The position numbers were made by a program, and so were the translations under genes. A DNA stretch of 64,000 bases from Arthrobacter sp. EpRS71 (GTDB taxonomy: Bacteria > Actinomycetota > Actinomycetes > Actinomycetales > Micrococcaceae): NCBI RefSeq assembly GCF_001512285.1, contig NZ_LNUV01000004.1, positions 186,001-250,000 on the forward strand. The letters are read 5' to 3'. Under the pieces are notes generated by a model. It worked only from the letters and a program-made list of their open reading frames with translations. It made no database searches and was not told where the DNA came from. Below, in pieces: positions 52,880 to 60,608 of the stretch; within the stretch, counting starts at the first letter, position 1; each line of letters starts with the position of its first letter.

Positions 52880-53252
52880 ACGTGGTGGGAAGTTCGACGC
52901 TGGACACACCGAAAATGCTGATCCACAACAGCATCGTGTTAAAGAATCCGATGAAAATCTGAGTGCCCCGTACCTGGGGCGTTGTGACTTCCTTTGGATC
53001 GCTCCACGCAAGCCAAGTAATGAAGGCTCCAAAAATCAATGCGATCGCTAAAGCGATCCACAACCGGTTTCCGTCGGTATTGCTTGTGACGAAGTTCAGT
53101 ATCACCCCAGCAAAAACTGTCACGCCTGGAAAAGTCAGATTGCCCGCTGTTAGGTACAGGGCCTTGTTGGCGTCAGAGAGGACGCCTGCGTCGTCGCTAG
53201 GCCTAGGGCGCAAAGAGAGGAAGTCGCGTAATGCTTGCAGCAAGTAAACCAC
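52878..53252 (-). CDS. small membrane moron protein, 124 aa
   Basis: GTG at 53252 starts a protein with about three hydrophobic segments (FPGVTVFAGVILNFVTS, LWIALAIALIFGAFITWLAW and IFIGFFNTMLLWISIFGVSS) after a polar N-terminus. It is leftward, opposite to the late genes, and has a shared terminator. The function is unknown, but small membrane proteins in this position are often prophage-expressed defence or exclusion factors. Confidence 0.6.
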   Translation of the reverse strand: MVYLLQALRDFLSLRPRPSDDAGVLSDANKALYLTAGNLTFPGVTVFAGVILNFVTSNTDGNRLWIALAIALIFGAFITWLAWSDPKEVTTPQVRGTQIFIGFFNTMLLWISIFGVSSVELPTT

Positions 53253-53379
53253 CCCAAACAGGCTTGAGGCACCGTCTATCGGTGCGCCGTGGATGCAGTG
53301 TACCGCTTAGTTTCTTTGATGAACAGAAGCTTGCTGGGACTTTTAAAAGTACTCGCTTGGTGTTTAAATGAAGTCAGAC

Positions 53380-54279
53380 ATGGCAACAACCCTAAGAATA
53401 GACTCATTCCACGATTCCAACATTGTTGAACGCAGTGAACTTAGCGGTGACTACGTTGCTGAATCCACAACGCTCAAACTTAGAAATTCACAGGGCTTAG
53501 TCGCCGGACAAGTCATCTACGTTGGCCAACTGTCGCTTGAAGGCTGTGAGAAGGCCGTCATTGATTCTGTAGATGATGAGACGACTCTCAGTCTGTCTGA
53601 AGCACTAAAGCTGCCACACGCGCGCTACGAGCCTGTCACAGCAGTGCTTGGGGACTCGATCCACATCCACCGCGCCGTTGACGTGAATGGGAAAGTACCA
53701 GCTGACGATGCATTCAGCGTGCTGACTACAAGGTCGATTGATCCGGACCAGCTCTCTACGTACTACCGAGACCCAGAAGGTTCGAGCGCCTATTGGTACC
53801 GCTATAGCTACTTCAACCCGACCACCATGGAAGAGACGCCACTTCAACCGGCTTTCCGTGGCGATGACTTCGCGCACTACGCCAGCCTTTCCGAGATCCG
53901 CAATGAAGCGGGCTTCAAGAACGCCACCAATCTCGCAGACGGTGACATCGAGCAACAGCGCCGTGCGGCCGAGGTAGAGATCAATGCATCGCTGAACGGA
54001 GCCTACGTCGTTCCCTTCGCTCCTGTACCCGACACCATCCGGACCCTGACTATTCAATTGGCATCAGCGCTTCTCCTGGCGAACGCATACGGACTCACCA
54101 GCAGTACTAAGCAGAAGTTAAAGGATGCAAGGGCAGCAATCGAAAGCTGCCGACTTGGATCGACCGTTCTTACTGACGGGGACGGTACTTCACTCTCGCT
54201 GTCGGATGACATCAGCGGATTCCCAGAAGCTCCGAGCCGAGATTATCCACGGTTTTTCCACATGGGGGACAAGTACTAG
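53380..54279 (+). CDS. head-tail connector protein (DUF1320/gp36-like C-terminus)
   Basis: The 299-residue protein has an N-terminal beta-rich half (TTLKLRNSQGLVAGQVIYVG) and a C-terminal helical half, with YASLSEIRNEAGFKN, EQQRRAAEVEINASLNGAYV and PDTIRTLTIQLASALLLANA. The latter fits Mu gp36/DUF1320-type connectors. ATG at 53380 is preferred over 53368 because the duplicate at 52749 preserves this start. Confidence 0.75.
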   Translation: MATTLRIDSFHDSNIVERSELSGDYVAESTTLKLRNSQGLVAGQVIYVGQLSLEGCEKAVIDSVDDETTLSLSEALKLPHARYEPVTAVLGDSIHIHRAVDVNGKVPADDAFSVLTTRSIDPDQLSTYYRDPEGSSAYWYRYSYFNPTTMEETPLQPAFRGDDFAHYASLSEIRNEAGFKNATNLADGDIEQQRRAAEVEINASLNGAYVVPFAPVPDTIRTLTIQLASALLLANAYGLTSSTKQKLKDARAAIESCRLGSTVLTDGDGTSLSLSDDISGFPEAPSRDYPRFFHMGDKY

Positions 54280-54732
54280 ATGGCAGACGTTCGCTTCACT
54301 ATCCAAGGCGACAAAGAGCTAGCCCAGAAGCTGCGTAAGTTTGGGGTATCGGTCCTAGACCTCAGTGACTCGATGGATGAATCAGGTCGCTATCTCACGC
54401 GTTTCTTCTCCGGAGAAGTGTTCGCATCACGTGGCCAAGTGTTCGGTCTGTCGTGGCCAGCACTAAACGATAACTACGCCGCTTTCAAGGCCAGAACCTT
54501 TCCTGGCCGGCCACCGCTCATTCGTACAGGCGTTATGAATCGGCAGTTCAAGCACAAGTCGACCAACCTCACAGCCAGCTTGTGGAATGAGTCCGAGTAC
54601 TTCGAGTTCCACCAAGAAGGTAGGGGAGTACCAGAACGTGTGATGATGCACGTCGATGAGAAGCGCGAACGCTCCATCGTTGGGTTCATTGCCCAGGACA
54701 TAAGCGGAAAGATGAAGGCTGCCGATGTCTAA
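54280..54732 (+). CDS. phage virion morphogenesis protein (Mu gpG-like)
   Basis: The 150-residue protein has DSMDESGRYLTRFFSGEVFA, then FPGRPPLIRTGVMNRQFKHK and YFEFHQEGRGVPERVMMHVD. It matches the gpG/tail completion family (HK97 gp10-like role), which joins head and tail. Start and stop abut the neighbours. Confidence 0.78.
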   Translation: MADVRFTIQGDKELAQKLRKFGVSVLDLSDSMDESGRYLTRFFSGEVFASRGQVFGLSWPALNDNYAAFKARTFPGRPPLIRTGVMNRQFKHKSTNLTASLWNESEYFEFHQEGRGVPERVMMHVDEKRERSIVGFIAQDISGKMKAADV

Positions 54733-55246
54733 CGACTACGAGGACAACGTTCAGCGCATCGTGCGCCTAATGCAGGACACCTTTGGCGATACCTTCAAGA
54801 CGTACTACGACGGTGATCCTGAGGCTATCCCAGTATTCAACCTTCCCTGCGTCATCGTTACGCAGAAGAGCGATGAGACCACCGCTGACTCATGGCAGCA
54901 GGATGAAGTCGAGGACCAGATCACGATCAAGATCGTTCTGAACAAGAGAGACGATTTTGACAATGACAAGGTGAATCCGCTCAACATGACCGAGCGAAAG
55001 ATTCGAGACTTTGTTGGTGAGCGAGATCCTGAGACTGGCTTCTACCTTCCTCGCACAGTCAAGGGAGCGGTCCGAACCATGGCCACGAAGGGCATCACGG
55101 CGATCGCCGGCACGATGAACGTTGAGTACGGCATCACCCCGCGAGTTCCTGGAGAAGGACTAGCTGATCTCACCGCTGAAGGACATGTCACCTTCCCAAT
55201 CAGCTTCGCTGTAGATATTCCGGTACCAGCTGAGGAAGATAACTAG
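54725..55246 (+). CDS. tail terminator/minor tail protein
   Basis: The 173-residue protein begins SNDYEDNVQRIVRLMQDTFG and has PVFNLPCVIVTQKSDETTAD and EVEDQITIKIVLNKRDDF. The order (gpG-like, this, major tail) and the fold pattern suggest the tail terminator. It overlaps the preceding gene by 8 bases. Confidence 0.65.
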   Translation: MSNDYEDNVQRIVRLMQDTFGDTFKTYYDGDPEAIPVFNLPCVIVTQKSDETTADSWQQDEVEDQITIKIVLNKRDDFDNDKVNPLNMTERKIRDFVGERDPETGFYLPRTVKGAVRTMATKGITAIAGTMNVEYGITPRVPGEGLADLTAEGHVTFPISFAVDIPVPAEEDN

Positions 55247-55283
55247 GCTTTTAAATGACATCGAATTGTCTTACATTAAGGAC

Positions 55284-55460
55284 ATGGCGAACAAATTAGC
55301 TAAGAAAATCAAATCTAAAGCCGTTGACGCTTCTGTTCAGCTCTTCTTCGTGCCATCCATCCTTCGATCGATAGCAGCAAAAGACTTGAGTGAGATCGGA
55401 GCAAAAGTGGCTGCGACTAAAAGTAATCAAGAAAATGAGGTAGGTGATGGCAACAGCTGA
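55284..55460 (+). CDS. small basic protein, 58 aa
   Basis: The protein reads ANKLAKKIKSKAVDASVQLF, with a hydrophobic middle (FVPSILRSIAAKDLSEIGAK). It has no recognised family. It follows the leader ACATTAAGGACAT also present before 49190, and overlaps the start of the major tail gene by 14 bases. Confidence 0.55.
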   Translation: MANKLAKKIKSKAVDASVQLFFVPSILRSIAAKDLSEIGAKVAATKSNQENEVGDGNS

Positions 55461-56409
55461 TCAACATATTGGACGACGAGTAGGAGTAGGAATCGGCATC
55501 GAAGCCACTCCAGGAGTGAACGTCGCTCCACAAACGTTCCTTCGATGGGACACTAACGATCTTCAACCGAAGACAAACATTGTCGAAGATGACAGCGCCA
55601 TGGGCATCGTTGATGAGGTCAGTGACAGCAGCATCACTTCTCGCTGGGTTGAAGGCACACTCGGTGGAAAGATCAGCGCCGTCGATATGGGCTTCTTCCT
55701 CCTGGGCCACTATGGCTCAGTGACGACAGGCGCAGCAGTATCAGGCGTCTATCCGCACACATTTAGCGTGAAGCAGTCCAGCATCCCGACGCCAGTCACC
55801 CTGGCCATTGCGAGTCCACTGCAATCTAAGCGACATGGCTACGGGGTAATCGACACCCTTGAAATCTCGGCTGAGCAGAACAGCTACGTCAACTTCTCAA
55901 GTGCAGTGAAAGCTCGCGTTGGTACCGGATCTAGCGAGACTGTGGCGTACGCAGCCCAGAAACTCTTTACGAGCAAGCACATCACCTTGAAGATCGCTGA
56001 CAACAGTGGTGCTCTTGCAGGTGCCGCAGCCATCAGCGCCTTGAGCCTCAAATTCATCTCTGAACGACCCTCGACAGCGATCACGCCGCTTGGCACCGAT
56101 GATGACGTCGAGTTTGATCGTGGCAGCTACAAAGCTAGCGGTGAGTTCGTCGTGCGCCTGAAGTCGACCGAGTATGAGGAAGCGTTCCTGGCAAACACGG
56201 TGCGCGCAATGTTGATTGCTATGGCCAACACCGGCGACAGCTTGGATATCACGGCGACTAAGGTCCGCTTCCGTGAGCTCTCTAAGTCAACGGATAAGAA
56301 CGACGTCGTGACGGCCACAGTCCAGTACTTCTGTGAGTACGACACAGCTGTTGGTGCATCGAATGTTCCAATCTTGAAGAACACCCGCGCTACCTACGCA
56401 GCAGCCTAA
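55447..56409 (+). CDS. major tail protein
   Basis: The 320-residue protein (ATADQHIGRRVGVGIGIEAT, then DEVSDSSITSRWVEGTLGGK, FFLLGHYGSVTTG, YPHTFSVKQSSIPTPVTLAI) has the size and beta-rich pattern of a tail tube protein. The position right before the chaperone pair and tape measure gene supports it. ATG at 55447 follows GAGGTAGGTG. Confidence 0.82.
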   Translation: MATADQHIGRRVGVGIGIEATPGVNVAPQTFLRWDTNDLQPKTNIVEDDSAMGIVDEVSDSSITSRWVEGTLGGKISAVDMGFFLLGHYGSVTTGAAVSGVYPHTFSVKQSSIPTPVTLAIASPLQSKRHGYGVIDTLEISAEQNSYVNFSSAVKARVGTGSSETVAYAAQKLFTSKHITLKIADNSGALAGAAAISALSLKFISERPSTAITPLGTDDDVEFDRGSYKASGEFVVRLKSTEYEEAFLANTVRAMLIAMANTGDSLDITATKVRFRELSKSTDKNDVVTATVQYFCEYDTAVGASNVPILKNTRATYAAA

Positions 56410-56474
56410 TAGTTCTTTACTGGAATAGTGCCTCATGTTTAAATGAAGGCACTATTTTAATTGGAGAACTACCC

Positions 56475-56828
56475 ATGGGTCTGAACATCGTCGCTAAACG
56501 CAAAATGAGCTTAAAAGGATTTGCCGAGGGCTGGGACGATTGCTATCTCATGATTAAGTCCGCCAATGAGACGAAGCGTAAAGAGTGGCTGAAGAGTCTC
56601 GACCAGGAGAAGTCGGACGACGAGACGGCGTTCAATACCATCCGAGACGCGTGCCTTGAGGTGATCGTCGGTGGTGTCGTCATGAGCACTGACGCCGATG
56701 GCAACGCGAGCCCGGTGGAGTTCACCGCAGCTGACGTCCCAGAGGTTGTAGAAGCAATGAACTTTGTGTGGCAGCAAGAAGCTGTCAGCGTATCTACGGG
56801 CAACGACCGTTTAAAAGCGATGATCTAG
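56475..56828 (+). CDS. tail assembly chaperone (gpG-type)
   Basis: The 117-residue protein is the first part of the chaperone pair that guides tape measure assembly. It has WDDCYLMIKSANETKRKEWL and ends AMI at TAG 56826. Four codons before the stop is T-TTA-AAA at 56810-56816, a canonical -1 slippery heptamer in the right register. A promoter-like TTTACT (56416-56421) and TTAAAT (56439-56444) lie upstream. Confidence 0.85.
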   Translation: MGLNIVAKRKMSLKGFAEGWDDCYLMIKSANETKRKEWLKSLDQEKSDDETAFNTIRDACLEVIVGGVVMSTDADGNASPVEFTAADVPEVVEAMNFVWQQEAVSVSTGNDRLKAMI

Positions 56829-57058
56829 AGACGATTGAGTCGCAGTACCGCGACGTGATCGTCCACGGCCTCACGGCTGGCATTCCTGATGACATATTCC
56901 AGGAGATATTTGCCTTCCGTTACAGGGAGTATTTCAAGCTAAGCGCAGTCGAGTTTGAGAACGAGCCATGGGAGGCGCTTTATCAGGCTCGATTAATGTG
57001 GTCCTTTGATGATGAGCGTGTTAAATTGGAAAACATAAGGCAGCAACCTATTAATTAG
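56816..57058 (+). CDS. tail assembly chaperone extension by -1 frameshift (gpGT-type)
   Basis: After slipping on TTTAAAA the ribosome continues in the -1 frame with SDDLETIESQYRDVIVHG and adds 80 residues, giving a protein of about 194 residues from 56475. The frame has no suitable start of its own. This is the conserved G/GT arrangement of long-tailed phages. Confidence 0.85.
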   Translation, partial: SDDLETIESQYRDVIVHGLTAGIPDDIFQEIFAFRYREYFKLSAVEFENEPWEALYQARLMWSFDDERVKLENIRQQPIN

Positions 57059-57077
57059 CTGCCCCGAGATTTACCAC

Positions 57078-59393
57078 GTGGCTTCAAATAAAATCAATAT
57101 CGTCATATCCGCCGAAGACAAAGCATCAAAGCCACTCAGGGCTGTTGCTGACGAGATGGATAACGGACGGACCAGTTCTGACAAGTTTGGTTCTTCACTC
57201 GGCAAGCTCGGGACTATTGCAGGCATAGCTGCCGCAGCCACAGGTGCAGCCGGAGTTCTGGCCGCTAAGTTCGCGATTTCAAGCGCTGCCGACTACGAGC
57301 AGTCGCTCAACATCTTCCGATCCGTCTCTGGTGCCACCGCGGAACAAATGAAGATGGTAGCCGCTCAGTCCCGCGAGCTGGGTAAGGACATCAGCCTCCC
57401 AGGCATCAGCGCTAAAGACGCCGCACTTGCCATGGTCGAGCTGGCGAAAGCTGGTCTGTCTGTCAATGACACTATGGCCGCGTCTAAAGGTGTTCTCGCC
57501 TTGGCCAAGGCCGGCCAGATGGATACTGCAGCAGCAGCCGAGGTCGCCGCCAACGCCTTAAATGCCTTCAATTTACAAGGCGGAGAAGCTGGTCGTATTG
57601 CTGATCTCTTAGCCGCAGCAGCTAATGCATCAAGCGCTGACGTCAAAGATCTCGCCTACAGCTTGCAGATGTCGAGCGCTGGCGCTGCTGCCGTCAAGGT
57701 GCCAGTCGAAGATCTCACCTCTGCCATCGCTGAAATGGCGAATAACGGCATCAAGGGGTCAGACGCCGGTACGTCGCTCAAGACGATGTTCATGAACCTG
57801 ATCCCGACAACGGATAAGGCGAAGAAATCATTCAGAGCTCTGAACCTCGACTTCTACGACGCCAAGGGGAACTTCGTCGGTATCCGAGAGATGGTTCGCC
57901 AGCTAGAGGAGGGCACCAAAGACCTTACCGATGAACAGAAAGCACTCCACATCGAGCAAATCTTTGGGGCTGACTCTTCTCGTGCGGCCAACATCCTCCT
58001 GAAAGAGGGAGTTAAGGGCTACGACGAAATGAGTAAGGCGGTCAATCGCCAAGGAGCAGCAACTGCACTCGCTGCCGCTCAGAACGCTGGCTTCAAGGGT
58101 GCCATAGATACTCTGCGCAGTTCACTGGAGACAGTTGCCATCGATATCGGCATGAAGCTGCTTCCTTCTCTCACCGCTATTGCTACCAATCTTTCGGGCA
58201 AGGTCGAGCCCGCCTTCGAAACGATGCAGAAGGTTGGTAAGCAGGCACTCGACTTTTTGATGCCGGCCTTCCTAGGTCTTGGCGATGCGATCAAGAATCA
58301 GCTTATCCCAGCCTTTAAGACAGTGGCTAAGAGCGACATCGTGAAGTACCTGGGTGGTGCGCTGGTAGTTGCTGTCTACGCTGCGATTCGAGTCGTAGAG
58401 GCTGCCATCCGTGTAGTAAGCAGCATGGCCTCACAGTTCAGCCAGATGACACCTCTTCTTGTTGCTGCCGGTTCTAGCATCGTCGCCTACACCGCATTGA
58501 TGGGTGCCCTCGCAGTCAAAACCGCTGCCGTCACAGCTGCAACAGTGGCCATGAACGTGGCTTTGAAGCTCAACCCATTCTTTCTCGTAGCAAGTGCCGC
58601 CATCGGTATAGCCGCTGCATATACGCAGGTCGTATTGACCTCTGATCGGACAGTGATCTCCACTGAGGCGCTGAAGTCGGCTCAAGATCGACTTACTCAG
58701 ACCACCAACTTGGCGAAGGATGCACAGGACAGACTCAGTGGTGCCTTGCTCTCACAAGAAGGATCGGCACTGGCTGTTGAGCGAGCTCAACGTGCGTACA
58801 ACGAGACGGTCGCTAATTATGGTCCGAACTCCCTTGAAGCCAGGGAAGCCGCCTACAACCTAAAGCGCGCCAATGATGACCTCGCTGCTGCCAATGCGGC
58901 CGTTCGAGATCGAACCAATGAGGCCAAACAAGCAGAGAAGGAAAAGCGCGAAGCCGCTGCTGATGTAGTCAAGGCCAACGACGCAGTGAAGGACAGTGCC
59001 TACCGCGCAGCCGGGGGCTATCAGGCCATGGCCCATGCAATCAAAGAAGCGAAGGAACAAGACGCTAAATCCGGAGTAAACGCAGGATTCGGTGGAAAGA
59101 ACCAAACAAACGCAGTATTCGGCATGCCTAAGGGCTTCGCTACAGGTACTTCGTATGCTCCAGGTGGCCGCACCCTCGTTGGCGAGAACGGCCCCGAGAT
59201 ACTCAACCTCCCGCGTGGATCGCAGGTAACCCAGGCATATAGAACACGCAATGAGCTTGCGCAGGACGGCGCAGGAGGCGTTACGAACATCTTGAGCGGC
59301 AACTTCACGTTCCAAAACGCAGAAGCCGTCCAGGAGTTCTGGAACCGCCTCGATAAGACGCAGCGTCTGGCGAAGATGGGGATGGCTTCATGA
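57078..59393 (+). CDS. tape measure protein (TP901 family)
   Basis: The tape measure sets tail length and helps DNA entry. The 771-residue protein starts ASNKINIVISAEDKASKPLR, then a hydrophobic Ala/Gly stretch (residues 44-65) and the TP901 core, with SAKDAALAMVELAKAGLSVN and TSLKTMFMNLIPTTDKAKKS. Hydrophobic segments occur again at about 430-520. It is a fairly short tape measure, so the tail should be of moderate length. Start is GTG. Confidence 0.92.
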   Translation: MASNKINIVISAEDKASKPLRAVADEMDNGRTSSDKFGSSLGKLGTIAGIAAAATGAAGVLAAKFAISSAADYEQSLNIFRSVSGATAEQMKMVAAQSRELGKDISLPGISAKDAALAMVELAKAGLSVNDTMAASKGVLALAKAGQMDTAAAAEVAANALNAFNLQGGEAGRIADLLAAAANASSADVKDLAYSLQMSSAGAAAVKVPVEDLTSAIAEMANNGIKGSDAGTSLKTMFMNLIPTTDKAKKSFRALNLDFYDAKGNFVGIREMVRQLEEGTKDLTDEQKALHIEQIFGADSSRAANILLKEGVKGYDEMSKAVNRQGAATALAAAQNAGFKGAIDTLRSSLETVAIDIGMKLLPSLTAIATNLSGKVEPAFETMQKVGKQALDFLMPAFLGLGDAIKNQLIPAFKTVAKSDIVKYLGGALVVAVYAAIRVVEAAIRVVSSMASQFSQMTPLLVAAGSSIVAYTALMGALAVKTAAVTAATVAMNVALKLNPFFLVASAAIGIAAAYTQVVLTSDRTVISTEALKSAQDRLTQTTNLAKDAQDRLSGALLSQEGSALAVERAQRAYNETVANYGPNSLEAREAAYNLKRANDDLAAANAAVRDRTNEAKQAEKEKREAAADVVKANDAVKDSAYRAAGGYQAMAHAIKEAKEQDAKSGVNAGFGGKNQTNAVFGMPKGFATGTSYAPGGRTLVGENGPEILNLPRGSQVTQAYRTRNELAQDGAGGVTNILSGNFTFQNAEAVQEFWNRLDKTQRLAKMGMAS

Positions 59394-60154
59394 TCGGGGT
59401 GAAGTTCGGTGACTTCAACCTCCAGGCAAACGGCGTCGTCGTCACTAACACCGACGTCTATTCAGCACCGGTCAACAAGATTCAAGCTGATCCACTTGCC
59501 GAGCGTGATGGTGCCCTCGTCGTCAAGCAGCAGTACGACAGTAAAACGTTCAGTATCGAGGGCTACATCCGCAAGGACTCGATCGCTTCACTAGAAATGA
59601 TGATGGACACCTTCAAGCTGGCAATGAGCCAGAAGAACAAGCCTTTCGACATCGACTATGCCGGAAGTACAAGGCGCTACCTCGCCTCAGCTCGTAACTC
59701 GATATTGAGTAAATCGAGTCTGACGTCGGCGGGCTTCACTGTTGAGTTCCTATCGCCAGATGGCATGGGCTGGGATCTCGACACCACTTCTCTTATTTCA
59801 TCGACCTTGATTACTGTCTCCAACAGCACCACGTCACTATCGGTAGGTGGCTCGTACAAGGCAGACCCTGCAGTGAAGCTAACAATCGGTGCCGTGACTG
59901 GTGGAACGAACAAGACGATTACGCTCTCTAACGCGACCACGCTCCGGTCCATCTCCGTGAAGCGAAACTGGATTGCCGGCGATGTACTGGAAGTCGACAC
60001 ACTCAAGGGCCTCGTACTCGTCAATGGTGTGGCGACGGACTTCTCTGGCCAGCTGCTCAGCTTTGAACCTGGCGACGGAGGATTGGGATATCTGGATGAC
60101 TTCACGACTCGTAGCGTGACGCTAACTGCGAGCTATACGAAAAGGTGGCTATAA
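59390..60154 (+). CDS. distal tail protein (Dit)
   Basis: The 254-residue protein follows the tape measure with an ATGA overlap. It has VTNTDVYSAPVNKIQADPLA, the FSIEGYIRKDSIASLEMMMD core and a C-terminal beta domain (VLEVDTLKGLVLVNGVATDF). This is the Dit pattern, the ring that connects the tube to the tip. Confidence 0.83.
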   Translation: MIGVKFGDFNLQANGVVVTNTDVYSAPVNKIQADPLAERDGALVVKQQYDSKTFSIEGYIRKDSIASLEMMMDTFKLAMSQKNKPFDIDYAGSTRRYLASARNSILSKSSLTSAGFTVEFLSPDGMGWDLDTTSLISSTLITVSNSTTSLSVGGSYKADPAVKLTIGAVTGGTNKTITLSNATTLRSISVKRNWIAGDVLEVDTLKGLVLVNGVATDFSGQLLSFEPGDGGLGYLDDFTTRSVTLTASYTKRWL

Positions 60155-60191
60155 GTTACATTAAAAGCAGATTAAACAGGAAAACTAAATA

Positions 60192-60596
60192 ATGGCGAAT
60201 GCGTTATACGACAAGGCGAGAGAAGGATTTCTTTCAGGACAAATCAATTGGTCTTCGGACAACATCAAGGCGGTTCTCGTTGATACCGCGCTTTATACGC
60301 CTTCTATGTCGACTCACCAATACCTCAGCGATATTGCCTCAGGTGCACGCGTAGCAACCAGCGGCAACCTTGCGAGTAAGACCGTGGCCAACGGTGTAGC
60401 CGACGCAGCTGACATCACGTTCCCAACAGTGACTGGCGCTTCTGTCGAAGCCATTGTGCTCTACAAAGACACCGGTTCTGCCGCAACGTCTCGTCTTATC
60501 TGCCTCATCGACAGTGGCATTGGTGGCATCCCGATTACGCCGAACGGCGGTGACATCGCCACGGCCTGGAACGCTAGCGGCATCTTTAAGTTGTAG
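60192..60596 (+). CDS. minor tail/structural protein, 134 aa
   Basis: The protein begins ANALYDKAREGFLSGQINWS and has AVLVDTALYTPSMSTHQYLS, GASVEAIVLYKDTGSAATSR and a C-terminal TAWNASGIFKL. This family is a common small tail protein in siphovirus genomes, of unknown exact place. Confidence 0.75.
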   Translation: MANALYDKAREGFLSGQINWSSDNIKAVLVDTALYTPSMSTHQYLSDIASGARVATSGNLASKTVANGVADAADITFPTVTGASVEAIVLYKDTGSAATSRLICLIDSGIGGIPITPNGGDIATAWNASGIFKL

Positions 60597-60608
60597 GTGC
60601 TGATCTAG

